Assembly (NCBI RefSeq): GCF_030252325.1
Contig: NZ_CP126981.1
Coordinates: 2,604,001-2,668,000 of the forward strand
Length of the DNA: 64,000 bases
Reading direction: 5' to 3'
Source of the DNA: Candidatus Mycobacterium wuenschmannii
Lineage (GTDB): Bacteria > Actinomycetota > Actinomycetes > Mycobacteriales > Mycobacteriaceae
The notes beneath the pieces are model-generated. The model was given only the letters and a program-made list of their open reading frames with translations, was not told the origin of the DNA and searched no databases. The translations under genes and the position numbers were made by a program. Shown here one piece after another: positions 15,778 through 24,328 of the stretch; position 1 is the stretch's first letter; every line of letters begins with the position of its first letter.

Positions 15778-16443
15778 ATGGCCCGGCAAGTCCGATCGGA
15801 AGCGACGCGACGCAAGATCCTCGACGCCGCAGTCGATGTGTTCACCGAGGTGGGGTTCGCCTCGGCCGATCGGGGCGCGATCATCGAGCGCACGGGGATG
15901 ACCAAAGGCGCCTTCTACCACCATTTCGATTCGATGGAGGCGCTCGCGTCGGCCATCATCGAGGATGGCGCCAACCTCGTGGTGTCCGAGTTGGGCGCGA
16001 TGTCGGACTCCTTCTCCCCCGCCCTGGAGAACATCCTGCACGGCACCTTCGTCACCGCGGATCTGTTCGCCACCAACAAGGTGGTGCGGACCGCCGAGCA
16101 GTTGACGCTCGCCTTCGGCAAGTTCAACGACAACGCCAGCTCCGCCTACGGCGCCTGGATCACGGCGATGACGACCGAGGCGCAACGCGCGATCACCGAG
16201 GGTGACATTCGCGAGGACCTCGACCCGAAGATGGTCAGCGAGGCGATCATCGGCGCGACCTTCGGCGCCCGGATGATGGGTCAGAACACCGGCAACGGCA
16301 ACGACAACGACCTGGTCCGCCGGCTGACACAGATGTGGGAGCTGCTCTTTCCCGCCATCGTCACCGAGACGTCATTGGGGTACTACCGCGAGTTCCTGGC
16401 GCGCGAGGCGCTGCGCCACGTCGAGCACGACATCTCGAACTGA
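15778..16443 (+). CDS. Second tandem TetR-family regulator, ScbR-like
   Basis: A 221-residue TetR protein with N-terminal DNA-binding domain (EATRRKILDAAVDVFTEVGF, recognition helix MTKGAFYHHFDSMEALASAII). It resembles its upstream neighbour in both the HTH and the overall layout, suggesting an old duplication. The ATG follows GGGAGGTGTTAGGCG. A repressor role is expected. M. tuberculosis has a TetR gene, Rv1019, upstream of glmU and this may be its positional counterpart, but the sequence relation cannot be settled here. Confidence 0.87.
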   Translation: MARQVRSEATRRKILDAAVDVFTEVGFASADRGAIIERTGMTKGAFYHHFDSMEALASAIIEDGANLVVSELGAMSDSFSPALENILHGTFVTADLFATNKVVRTAEQLTLAFGKFNDNASSAYGAWITAMTTEAQRAITEGDIREDLDPKMVSEAIIGATFGARMMGQNTGNGNDNDLVRRLTQMWELLFPAIVTETSLGYYREFLAREALRHVEHDISN

Positions 16444-16444
16444 C

Positions 16445-16876
16445 TCACTGCTCGTTGGCCCACAATTCCTCGGTGAGGTCCTGGAACGTCGCCAGTGCGA
16501 TCTCGTCGTCGGCCCTCCGCAGCGCGGACTTGCTCATCAGCGCCCGCACCGAGAATCCGTCCTTGTGCGCGAGCTCGACGACCATGTTCGCCAGGCCGTC
16601 GACCAACTCGAGCACCGACTCGTTCTCCAGCGCGCCATAGAAGATGTCGTAGAACCGCAGCGCCACGACTTCTTCCGGGGCCCGGCCCAGGATCTCGGCG
16701 AACGCGGTATTGGCGAACACGATCGTGCCGTCCTGCAGCACCGCCAGCGTGGGGACCGGGATCCGCTCCAGCAGAACCAGGGCGGGCAATTGCTTGAGTG
16801 CCTCGATCGGCGAGGGGCTGGCCTGCGCGGTTCGTCGTCGGTCCACCACATGATTATTGTCCATCGCGGCGTTCAT
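16445..16876 (-). CDS. Stand-alone PAS domain protein
   Basis: A small protein of about 143 residues containing one PAS domain (about 35-135: RIPVPTLAVLQDGTIVFANT, then AFAEILGRAPEEVVALRFYD). No kinase, GGDEF or HTH output domain is attached, so it may sense a ligand and act on a partner. The start is uncertain: ATG at 16876 follows GCAGGATTCGGCA, with alternatives at 16891 and 16864. Frames open further upstream into the glmU leader, but that part lacks similarity. It is convergent with the second TetR gene, one base between stops, and divergent from glmU. Confidence 0.75.
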   Translation of the reverse strand: MNAAMDNNHVVDRRRTAQASPSPIEALKQLPALVLLERIPVPTLAVLQDGTIVFANTAFAEILGRAPEEVVALRFYDIFYGALENESVLELVDGLANMVVELAHKDGFSVRALMSKSALRRADDEIALATFQDLTEELWANEQ

Positions 16877-16963
16877 TGCCGAATCCTGCATTGGCGGCCG
16901 GTTTTGCCGGAGACGTGCGGATAATGACACGCTGAACCGGTGGCGGCACAGCGAGGAGGGTGG

Positions 16964-18436
16964 ATGACGACCCACGGCGAATCAGCGGTCCTCGTCCTGG
17001 CAGCCGGGGCCGGCACCCGGATGCGGTCGGACATTCCCAAGGTGTTGCACACCCTGGCCGGTCGCAGCATGCTGGCCCACTCGCTGCACGCGATCGCCAA
17101 GATGGCGCCGCAGCACCTGGTCGTCGTGCTGGGCCGCGACCACCAGCGCATCGCCGAGTCCATCGGCGAGCTGGCCGAGACGCTGGGCCGGCCGATCGAC
17201 ACCGCGACCCAGGAGCAGCAGCTCGGCACCGGGCACGCGGTGCTGTGCGGGCTGTCGGCGTTGCCCGACGACTTCCACGGCGTCGTCGTCGTCACCTCCG
17301 GTGACATCCCGCTGCTCGACGCCGACACCCTGGCCGACCTGGTCGCCGCGCACAACGCGCGCGGCGCGGCGGTCACCGTGCTGACCACCACGCTGGTCGA
17401 CCCGACTGGCTACGGCCGCACGCTGCGGACCCAGGACCACGAGGTCATCGCGATCGTCGAGCAGGCCGACGCGACCCCGTCGCAGCAGGAGATCCGTGAA
17501 GTCAACGCAGGCGTCTACGCCTTCGACATCGCCGCGCTGCACTCGGCGCTGAGCCGGCTGTCGGCCGACAACGCACAGCAGGAGCTCTACCTCACCGACG
17601 TGATCGCGATCGTCCGCCAGGACGGCCAGGTGGTGCAGGCCCGCCACGTCGACGACAGCTCGCTGGTCGCCGGGGTCAACAACCGGGTGCAGCTGGCCGA
17701 GTTGGGCGCCGAACTCAACCGGCGCATCGTGTCGGCCCATCAGCTGGCCGGCGTCACCGTCGTCGACCCGGCCACCACCTGGATCGACGTAGACGTGACC
17801 ATCGGCCGCGACACCGTCATCCAGCCCGGCACGCAGCTGCTCGGCGGCACCCGCGTCGGCGAACACTGCACGATCGGGCCGGACACCACGCTCACCGATG
17901 TCGCGGTCGGCAACGGCGCGGCGGTGGTCCGCACCCACGGCACCGAGGCCACCATCGGCGACGGCGCCGTGGTCGGCCCATTCACCTATCTACGGCCCGG
18001 GTCGGTGCTGGGCGCCGACGGCAAGCTCGGCGCGTTCGTCGAGACCAAGAACTCCGTCATCGGCGCCGGCACCAAGGTGCCGCACCTGACCTACGTCGGC
18101 GATGCCGACATCGGCGAACACAGCAACATCGGCGCGTCCAGCGTCTTCGTCAACTACGACGGCACGTCCAAGCAGCGCACGACCGTCGGGTCGCACGTGC
18201 GCACCGGTTCCGACACGATGTTCGTCGCGCCCGTCACGGTCGGCGACGGCGCCTACACCGGCGCCGGCACGGTCGTGCGGGAAGACGTTCCGCCCGGCGC
18301 GCTGGCGGTCTCCGGTGGCCAGCAGCGCAACATCGAGGGTTGGGTCGAGCGCAAACGGCCGGGTAGCGCCGCGGCTCAGGCCGCCGAGCGCGCCCGCGAC
18401 GATAAGTCGACGTCGACGCCGACGGAGACCACCTAG
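16964..18436 (+). CDS. glmU: Bifunctional GlcNAc-1-P uridylyltransferase / GlcN-1-P acetyltransferase
   Basis: A protein of about 490 residues making UDP-GlcNAc for peptidoglycan. The N-terminal uridylyltransferase domain has [18 protein letters not shown] and [11 protein letters not shown]. The C-terminal left-handed beta-helix of hexapeptide repeats (from about residue 265) carries the acetyltransferase with FVETKNS and NYDGTSKQ. Length matches mycobacterial GlmU (495). ATG at 16964 is chosen because GCGAGGAGGGTGG lies directly upstream; an in-frame GTG start at 16940 lacks support. A Ser/Thr/Ala-rich tail of about 40 residues ends the protein, as in M. tuberculosis. It heads the glmU-prsA-arsC-lpqT group. 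Confidence 0.97.
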   Translation: MTTHGESAVLVLAAGAGTRMRSDIPKVLHTLAGRSMLAHSLHAIAKMAPQHLVVVLGRDHQRIAESIGELAETLGRPIDTATQEQQLGTGHAVLCGLSALPDDFHGVVVVTSGDIPLLDADTLADLVAAHNARGAAVTVLTTTLVDPTGYGRTLRTQDHEVIAIVEQADATPSQQEIREVNAGVYAFDIAALHSALSRLSADNAQQELYLTDVIAIVRQDGQVVQARHVDDSSLVAGVNNRVQLAELGAELNRRIVSAHQLAGVTVVDPATTWIDVDVTIGRDTVIQPGTQLLGGTRVGEHCTIGPDTTLTDVAVGNGAAVVRTHGTEATIGDGAVVGPFTYLRPGSVLGADGKLGAFVETKNSVIGAGTKVPHLTYVGDADIGEHSNIGASSVFVNYDGTSKQRTTVGSHVRTGSDTMFVAPVTVGDGAYTGAGTVVREDVPPGALAVSGGQQRNIEGWVERKRPGSAAAQAAERARDDKSTSTPTETT

Positions 18437-18480
18437 TATTTCCATGGCAGCCATCCGATTCGAATCCGTAAAGGCAGCAC

Positions 18481-19461
18481 GTGAGCTACGACTGGACCGA
18501 TAACCGCAAGAATCTGATGCTCTTCTCGGGACGCGCCCATCCCGAGCTGGCCGAGCAGGTCGCCAAGGAGCTCGACACCCACGTCACCGCGCAGACCGCC
18601 CGGGAGTTCGCCAACGGCGAGATCTTCGTCCGCTTCAACGAGTCGGTGCGCGGCTGCGACGCGTTCGTCCTGCAGTCGGCGCCCGCGCCGGTGAACGACT
18701 GGCTGATGGAATCGCTGATCATGATCGACGCGCTCAAGCGCGGCAGCGCCAAGCGGATCACCGCGGTATTGCCGTTCTACCCGTATGCGCGTCAGGACAA
18801 GAAACACCGTGGGCGCGAACCGATTTCGGCCCGGCTGGTCGCCGATCTGCTCAAGACGGCCGGTGCCGACCGGATCGTGACCGTCGATCTGCACACCGAC
18901 CAGATCCAGGGCTTCTTCGACGGCCCGGTCGACCACATGCGCGGACAGAACCTGCTCACCGGATACATCGGCGACAACTACGCCGGCGGCAACATGGTCG
19001 TGGTCTCCCCCGACTCCGGCCGGGTGCGCATCGCCGAGAAATGGGCCGACGCCCTGGGCGGCGTGCCATTGGCCTTCATCCACAAGACCCGGGACCCGCG
19101 GGTGCCCAATCAGGTGGTGTCCAACCGGGTGGTCGGCGAAGTGCAGGGCAAGACCTGCGTGCTGATCGACGACATGATCGACACCGGTGGCACCATCGCC
19201 GGCGCGGTGAAGCTGCTGCACAACGACGGCGCAAAGGACGTGATCATCGCGGCCACCCACGGCGTGCTGTCCGACCCGGCCGCCGAGCGGCTGGCGGCGT
19301 GCGGCGCCCGCGAGGTCATCGTGACCAACACGCTGCCGATCGGCGAGGAGAAGCGGTTCCCGCAACTCACCGTGCTGTCCATTGCCCCGCTGCTGGCCAG
19401 CACCATTCGTGCCGTCTTCGAAAACGGCTCCGTCACAGGGCTTTTCGACGGAGACGCCTAG
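18481..19461 (+). CDS. prsA: Ribose-phosphate pyrophosphokinase
   Basis: A 326-residue PRPP synthetase, the same length as the M. tuberculosis enzyme and nearly identical in its motifs. Visible are FSGRAHPELAEQVAKEL, the flexible-loop/ATP motif YARQDKKHRGREPISARL, the divalent metal site VDLHTDQIQGFF and the PRPP-binding loop VLIDDMIDTGGTIAGA. It makes PRPP for nucleotide, histidine and arabinogalactan (DPA) synthesis. The start is GTG at 18481. It follows glmU by 44 bases, and the arsC-like gene begins at the next base after its stop. Confidence 0.97.
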   Translation: MSYDWTDNRKNLMLFSGRAHPELAEQVAKELDTHVTAQTAREFANGEIFVRFNESVRGCDAFVLQSAPAPVNDWLMESLIMIDALKRGSAKRITAVLPFYPYARQDKKHRGREPISARLVADLLKTAGADRIVTVDLHTDQIQGFFDGPVDHMRGQNLLTGYIGDNYAGGNMVVVSPDSGRVRIAEKWADALGGVPLAFIHKTRDPRVPNQVVSNRVVGEVQGKTCVLIDDMIDTGGTIAGAVKLLHNDGAKDVIIAATHGVLSDPAAERLAACGAREVIVTNTLPIGEEKRFPQLTVLSIAPLLASTIRAVFENGSVTGLFDGDA

Positions 19462-19809
19462 ATGGCTCGGGACACCGTCATCTACCACAATCCGAAGTGC
19501 AGCACGTCGCGCAAGACCCTGGAGTTGTTGCGGGACAACGGCATCGAGCCCGAGGTCGTGCAGTACCTGAAGAACCCGCCGTCACGCACGGAGATCGCCA
19601 CGATGATCCGGGCCGCCGGCATCGAGGTGCGCGCCGCGGTGCGCAAGCGCGAATCGCTCTATGCCGAACTGAATCTGGCGGACGCCGGCGACGACCAGTT
19701 GCTCGACGCGATGGCCGAACACCCGATCCTGATCGAGCGGCCGTTCGTTGTCACACCGAAAGGCACGCGGCTGGCTCGCCCGGTCGACAACGTCCGCGAG
19801 ATCCTGTGA
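19462..19809 (+). CDS. arsC: ArsC-family reductase (glutaredoxin-coupled type)
   Basis: A 115-residue thioredoxin-fold protein of the ArsC/Spx family. The N-terminal YHNPKCSTSRKTLELL holds the catalytic Cys, and the later RPFVVTPKGTRLARP holds the conserved Arg of glutaredoxin-dependent arsenate reductases. It would reduce arsenate to arsenite. No ars operon accompanies it, so a general thiol-reductase function is also possible. It starts at the base after the prsA stop and overlaps the lpqT start, making a tight cassette that M. tuberculosis lacks at this position as far as I recall. Confidence 0.88.
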   Translation: MARDTVIYHNPKCSTSRKTLELLRDNGIEPEVVQYLKNPPSRTEIATMIRAAGIEVRAAVRKRESLYAELNLADAGDDQLLDAMAEHPILIERPFVVTPKGTRLARPVDNVREIL

Positions 19810-20456
19810 GGTATTCGGCCCGCCTCGCCGCGGCGCTGACGGCGGTTGCGCTGGCGGCGTCCGGATGCGGGCCGAAAAACCCTGACTACCAGTCGATCTG
19901 GTCGACCACACCGACGACCACCAGCGCAGAGCCGACCGGTCGCCCGGTGCCGTTCTCGCAGTATCTGTCGAGCGCCGGCGTCTCGGGATCGCCGGTCGAA
20001 CCGACCGAGCTGACCGACGTGACCGTGTCGATCCCGACGCCGCAGGGCTGGCAGCGGATCAACCGGCCGAACATCCCGCCGACCACCGAGCTGATCGCCA
20101 AGGCCGACGCGTTTCCCAACGCGATGCTGATCGTGTTCAAGCTCGGCGGCGAGTTCGACGCCAAGGAATTGGTCAAGCACGGCAACGACGATGCCCGCCT
20201 CGCGGAGAACTTCAAGCAGCTCGAGTCGTCGGACGCCGACTTCAAGGGCTTTCCGTCGTCGATGGTCGAGGGCAGCTACAACCTCGGTGACCAAAGGCTG
20301 CACACCATCAACCGGATCGTCATCGCCCACGGCAACGGCGACGACCCCGAGCGTTACCTGGTCCAGCTCGCGATCACCAGCCTGGCCGACAAGGCCGTGA
20401 CCGACGCGGTCGACATCGAGACGATCATTCGAGGGTTCACCGTCGCGGCAAAGTAG
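19806..20456 (+). CDS. lpqT: Lipoprotein LpqT
   Basis: A 216-residue secreted lipoprotein. A short signal peptide (MRYSARLAAALTAVALAASG) ends in the lipobox LAASGC, giving an acylated Cys at residue 21, then a Thr/Ser-rich tether and a globular LpqN/LpqT-type domain (TELTDVTVSIPTPQGW to FTVAAK). Position after prsA and lipobox both match Rv1016c. The GTG at 19806 overlaps the arsC stop (GTGA). The open frame extends upstream through prsA, but nothing there resembles an export signal. Function in the cell envelope is unknown. Confidence 0.9.
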   Translation: MRYSARLAAALTAVALAASGCGPKNPDYQSIWSTTPTTTSAEPTGRPVPFSQYLSSAGVSGSPVEPTELTDVTVSIPTPQGWQRINRPNIPPTTELIAKADAFPNAMLIVFKLGGEFDAKELVKHGNDDARLAENFKQLESSDADFKGFPSSMVEGSYNLGDQRLHTINRIVIAHGNGDDPERYLVQLAITSLADKAVTDAVDIETIIRGFTVAAK

Positions 20457-20482
20457 CGCCGCGCCGGATTACTGTGTGTGCC

Positions 20483-21349
20483 ATGAGCACCTGGACCGCC
20501 GCAGACCTGCCGTCCTTCGCCGGGCGCACCGCCATCGTCACCGGCGCCAACAGCGGGCTGGGCGCGGTCACGGCGCGCGAGCTCGCCCGGGCCGGCGCGC
20601 AGGTGATCCTCGCCGTTCGCAACGCCGGCCGGGGTGAGGCCGCCGCCCGCGAGATGACCGGCGACGTCGAGGTCCGCCAGCTCGACCTGCAGGACCTGGC
20701 GTCGGTGCGGCAGTTCGCCGAGGGGGTCGACAGCGTCGACGTGCTGGTGAACAACGCCGGCATCATGGCGGTCCCGCACGCCGTCACCTCCGACGGATTC
20801 GAGAGCCAGATCGGCACCAACCACCTCGGTCACTTCGCGCTGACCAACCTGCTGCTGCCCAAGGTCACCGACCGGGTGGTGACCGTGTCCAGCCTCATGC
20901 ACTACATGGGTTACGTCAGCCTGCGGGACCTGAACTGGACGTCACGGCCTTACTCGGCGTGGGTGGCCTACGGTCAGTCCAAGCTGGCCAACCTGCTGTT
21001 CACCAGCGAGTTGCAACGCCGCCTGCAGGCCGCCGGCTCGACGCTGCGCGCGGTGGCCGCCCACCCCGGCTATTCGCACACCAACTTGCAGGGCCATTCC
21101 GGCAGCAGGATCGGTGACGCGCTGATGGCCGTCGGCAACAAGCTGGCCACCGACGCCGACTTCGGCGCCCGCCAGTCGCTGTACGCGATCTCGCAGGACG
21201 TCGCCGGCGATAGCTTCATCGGCCCGGCGTTCGGGATGTTCGGCCGGACCAAGGCGGTAGGCCGCAGCCCGCTGGCCAAACGGGACGCCACCGCCGGTGC
21301 GCTGTGGGAGCTGTCCGAGCGGCTGACCGACACCAAATTTCCGCTCTGA
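20483..21349 (+). CDS. Short-chain dehydrogenase/reductase
   Basis: A 288-residue SDR resembling retinol-dehydrogenase/WW-domain oxidoreductase types. Visible are [20 protein letters not shown] (NADP-binding Gly motif), NNAGIMAVP, the catalytic Ser in VTVSSLMHYMG and YGQSK with catalytic Tyr and Lys near residue 162. The ATG at 20483 lies 26 bases after lpqT. The substrate is unknown. It is an insertion relative to the M. tuberculosis order, where lpqT and rplY are neighbours. Confidence 0.87.
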   Translation: MSTWTAADLPSFAGRTAIVTGANSGLGAVTARELARAGAQVILAVRNAGRGEAAAREMTGDVEVRQLDLQDLASVRQFAEGVDSVDVLVNNAGIMAVPHAVTSDGFESQIGTNHLGHFALTNLLLPKVTDRVVTVSSLMHYMGYVSLRDLNWTSRPYSAWVAYGQSKLANLLFTSELQRRLQAAGSTLRAVAAHPGYSHTNLQGHSGSRIGDALMAVGNKLATDADFGARQSLYAISQDVAGDSFIGPAFGMFGRTKAVGRSPLAKRDATAGALWELSERLTDTKFPL

Positions 21350-21482
21350 GGTGCTGATGCGCTAGCCTGACCAGGCGTCACGGCGAGGGCGGCTCAGCAC
21401 GGGCTGCCGTTATCGACGGGGACCGACATTCGTCGCGACTCCTGGCCGTGCCTCGGTATCTCACACAGGAGCAGCAATACCA

Positions 21483-22157
21483 ATGGCCAAGTCTCAGAAC
21501 CAGCTCGCCGTCAAGGTACGGACCGAAACGGGTAAGGGCGCATCGCGCCGCGCCCGCCGCGACGGCTGGATTCCCGCCGTCCTTTACGGCCACGGCACCG
21601 ACCCGCAGCACTTGGCACTGCCCGGCCACGACTTCGCCGCCGTGCTGCGCCACTCCGGCACCAACGCGGTGCTCACCCTCGACATCGAGGGCAAGGAGCA
21701 GCTGGCGCTGACCAAGGCGCTGGACATTCACCCGATCCGCCGCTCCATCACCCACGCCGACCTGCTCGTGGTGCGCCGCGGCGAGAAGGTGACCGTGGAG
21801 GTCAACGTCGAAATCGTCGGCGACGCAGTCCCGGGCACGCTGGTCACCCAGGAGACCAGCACGATCCTGATCGAGGCCGACGCGCTGTCCATTCCGCAGT
21901 CGCTGACCGTGTCGGTCGAGGGCGCCGAGGCCGGCACCCAGTTCACCGCGGGCGCGATCCTGCTGCCGGCGGGCGTCAACCTGATCGCCGACCCGGACAG
22001 CCTGGTCGTCAACGTGGTCGTCGCGCCGACGGAAGAGGACCTCGAGGCCGAAGGCGCCGGCGAGGCGGTCGAGGGCGAGGAGCCGGCCGCCGAGGGCGAA
22101 GCAGCCGAGGGCGAGGACGAGGGCGAGGCGTCCGAGGCCGAGTCCGAATCCGAGTAG
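21483..22157 (+). CDS. rplY: 50S ribosomal protein L25/general stress protein Ctc
   Basis: A 224-residue long-form L25. Residues 1-95 form the 5S rRNA-binding domain ([27 protein letters not shown]), about 96-185 the TL5/Ctc beta domain, and the last 40 residues are almost all Glu, Ala and Gly (EEDLEAEG onward). The ATG at 21483 is preceded by ACAGGAGCAGCAATACC. Between the SDR stop and this start are 133 bases with a TAGCCT hexamer near 21363 that could be a -10 box. It is followed 3 bases later by pth, the usual pair. Confidence 0.96.
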   Translation: MAKSQNQLAVKVRTETGKGASRRARRDGWIPAVLYGHGTDPQHLALPGHDFAAVLRHSGTNAVLTLDIEGKEQLALTKALDIHPIRRSITHADLLVVRRGEKVTVEVNVEIVGDAVPGTLVTQETSTILIEADALSIPQSLTVSVEGAEAGTQFTAGAILLPAGVNLIADPDSLVVNVVVAPTEEDLEAEGAGEAVEGEEPAAEGEAAEGEDEGEASEAESESE

Positions 22158-22160
22158 GCC

Positions 22161-22736
22161 GTGGCCGGCCCACAATTGGTGGTGGGTCTGGGCAACCCCG
22201 GACCGAACTATGCGCAGACGCGGCACAATCTCGGGTTCATGGTTGCCGACGTGCTCGCCGCCAGGCTGGGCTCGAACTTCAAGGTGCACAAGAAGTCCGG
22301 CGCGGAAGTCGCCACCGGCCGGCTTGGCGGGCAGTCGATCGTGCTCGCCAAGCCGCGCTGCTACATGAACGAGTCCGGCCGCCAGGTGGGCCCGCTGGCC
22401 AAGTTCTACTCAGTACCGGCCGCCGACGTGGTGATCATCCACGACGAGCTCGACATCGAGTTCGGCCAGATCCGGCTGAAGATCGGTGGTGGCGAAGGCG
22501 GTCACAACGGGCTGCGGTCGGTGGCGAATGCGCTCGGCACCAAGGACTTTCAGCGGGTGCGGATCGGGATCGGCCGCCCGCCCGGGCGCAAGGATCCGGC
22601 GGCGTTCGTACTGGAGAACTTCAGCGCAAGCGAGCGTCGCGAGGTGCCGACGGTCTGCGAGCAGGCCGCCGACGCCACCGAACTGCTGATCGAGCTTGGT
22701 CTCGAACCGGCCCAAAACCGGGTGCACGCATGGTGA
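22161..22736 (+). CDS. pth: Peptidyl-tRNA hydrolase
   Basis: A 191-residue Pth that cleaves peptidyl-tRNA released from stalled ribosomes. Active-site elements visible are [20 protein letters not shown] (catalytic His and Asn), [24 protein letters not shown] with the catalytic Asp, and [13 protein letters not shown]. Length equals mycobacterial Pth (191). Translation begins at GTG, 3 bases after the rplY stop, so the two are probably co-translated. Confidence 0.96.
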   Translation: MAGPQLVVGLGNPGPNYAQTRHNLGFMVADVLAARLGSNFKVHKKSGAEVATGRLGGQSIVLAKPRCYMNESGRQVGPLAKFYSVPAADVVIIHDELDIEFGQIRLKIGGGEGGHNGLRSVANALGTKDFQRVRIGIGRPPGRKDPAAFVLENFSASERREVPTVCEQAADATELLIELGLEPAQNRVHAW

Positions 22737-22769
22737 AATCGACCGGCGACGGTGGCAAGGGGGCTGACC

Positions 22770-23972
22770 ATGTTGCTTCATGAGTTTCTGAGTAACGTCG
22801 GGCACAACCTGTTCAAGCCGCTGCTGCTGTTCTTCTACTTCGGCTTCATGCTTCCGCTGCTCAAGGTGGACTTCGAATTTCCCGAGGTGATCTACCAGGG
22901 CCTGACGATGTATCTGCTGCTGGCCATCGGCTGGCACGGCGGCGAGGAACTCGCGGCGATCCACGCCTCGAGCATCGGTCAGATCGCCGGATTCATGGTG
23001 CTGGGCTTCGTGCTGAATTTCGTGATCGGCATGCTCGCCTACGCGTTGCTGACCCGCCTGACGTCGCTGCGTAAGGTCGACAAGGCCACCGTCGCAGGCT
23101 ATTACGGCTCAGACTCGGCCGGCACCTTCGCCACCGCGGTGGGCATTCTGGTCGCCGCCGATGTCGCCTTCGACGCGTACATGCCGGTGATGCTCGCGGT
23201 CATGGAGGTCCCGGGCTGTCTGGTGGCGCTCTATCTGGTGGCCAGGCTGCGCGACCGCGGCATGGACGCCGACGGCGCCATGCCCGGCGAACCCGGCTAC
23301 ATCGCACCGAAGTTCGCACCGGGCGCGGCGACGCTGCCTTCGCACGGGCAGCACCTCGAGAACGACCCCGGAAGCGCTCAGCCGCTTGACTTCTCGCTGC
23401 AGACGCAGGCCGCCGCCGACCCCGAGCGCAAGCCGGCCGTGCTCTCCCTGCAACTGCTGCGGGAGGTGTTCCTCAACCCGGGCCTGCTGCTGTTGTTCGG
23501 CGGCATCGCGATCGGGTTCATCAGCGGCTTGCAGGGGCACAAGGTCACCCACGACGACGACGTGTTCTTCATCTCGGCGTTCCAGGGTGCGCTGTGCCTG
23601 TTCCTGCTCGAGATGGGCATGACGGCGGCCCGCAAGCTGCGCGACCTGCGATCCGCCGGCAAGGGCTTCATCATCTTCGGCCTGGTTGCACCGAACCTCT
23701 TTGCGCCGCTGGGCATCATCGTCGCGCATGCCTACGCGTACCTGATCCATCAGGACTTCGAGCCGGGCACCTACGTATTGTTCGCGGTGCTCTGCGGTGC
23801 GGCCTCCTACATCGCGGTGCCCGCGGTGCAGCGGTTGGCCATCCCCGAGGCGAGTCCGACGCTGCCGCTCGCCGCCTCACTGGGATTGACGTTCTCCTAC
23901 AACGTCACCATCGGGCTTCCGCTCTACATCGAGATCGCGCACGTCGTGGAGAAGTGGTTCCCGATCGCCTGA
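22770..23972 (+). CDS. SbtA-type sodium-dependent bicarbonate permease
   Basis: A 400-residue membrane protein with about ten helices of the DUF897/SbtA family. Diagnostic pieces are the two inverted-repeat cores, VAGYYGSDSAGTFATAVG in the first half and AASLGLTFSYNVTIGLPLY in the second, separated by a hydrophilic loop (about residues 175-235). SbtA of cyanobacteria imports bicarbonate with sodium. Here it might supply bicarbonate for carboxylases; that is inference. No SbtB-like PII regulator is adjacent. ATG at 22770 is preferred over a GTG at 22752 because GGCAAGGGGG lies before it. It follows pth by 33 bases. Confidence 0.85.
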   Translation: MLLHEFLSNVGHNLFKPLLLFFYFGFMLPLLKVDFEFPEVIYQGLTMYLLLAIGWHGGEELAAIHASSIGQIAGFMVLGFVLNFVIGMLAYALLTRLTSLRKVDKATVAGYYGSDSAGTFATAVGILVAADVAFDAYMPVMLAVMEVPGCLVALYLVARLRDRGMDADGAMPGEPGYIAPKFAPGAATLPSHGQHLENDPGSAQPLDFSLQTQAAADPERKPAVLSLQLLREVFLNPGLLLLFGGIAIGFISGLQGHKVTHDDDVFFISAFQGALCLFLLEMGMTAARKLRDLRSAGKGFIIFGLVAPNLFAPLGIIVAHAYAYLIHQDFEPGTYVLFAVLCGAASYIAVPAVQRLAIPEASPTLPLAASLGLTFSYNVTIGLPLYIEIAHVVEKWFPIA

Positions 23973-23975
23973 CGT

Positions 23976-23992
23976 CGGGCGCGTAACGCCCG
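23976..23992 (+). terminator. Hairpin after bicarbonate permease
   Basis: CGGGCG, loop CGTAA, CGCCCG: a perfect 6-bp stem three bases after the stop codon, followed by CATTAAGC without a proper T tract. It is a plausible mycobacterial (non-canonical) terminator. Confidence 0.45.
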
Positions 23993-24328
23993 CATTAAGC
24001 CGGCCTCACCCGCGCCCGGCGCGTGCTGTGCGATCGATCGTCCTGGCGTCAAGTCGAGCGCGAAATATACTGCGGCTGAATCTGATTCAGGACCGGTCGT
24101 CTCGACGCCACAGTCATGGCGTTTTCACGCAAATACGCTCACAGCGGTTTTAACCCTGGAGTGAATGCCAATTTTCTCCCCCGTTACGTCGCGGGAACCT
24201 ATTGCGAACACGGCGCCCGCACGATCGCTGCCATGCGACTGACGAGCTGATGCTCGAAAAGTCATGTGCGGCAACGTCGCCGAAATACTCAGAACGCGAT
24301 CAGCCGCGCCGTCGGAGGTGGGCGAACC
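23993..24328 (+). other. Leader and promoter region of the PPE operon
   Basis: A gene-free stretch with lower GC than the flanks. It holds a TATACT hexamer at 24066-24071 and a palindrome at 24076-24090, described separately. Downstream of them is an apparently untranslated leader of about 250 bases with a GAAATACT string near 24284 that echoes the promoter. No small gene is convincing; the first supported start is the PPE ATG. Confidence 0.5.
24066..24090 (+). promoter_or_regulatory. Promoter -10 with adjoining palindromic operator
   Basis: TATACT at 24066-24071 is followed at 24076-24090 by CTGAATCTGATTCAG, a perfect 7-bp inverted repeat around one central base. The position immediately after the -10 box is typical of a repressor site. 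No -35 box is clear. The regulator is not known; neither neighbouring gene is a TetR or MarR protein. Confidence 0.45.
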
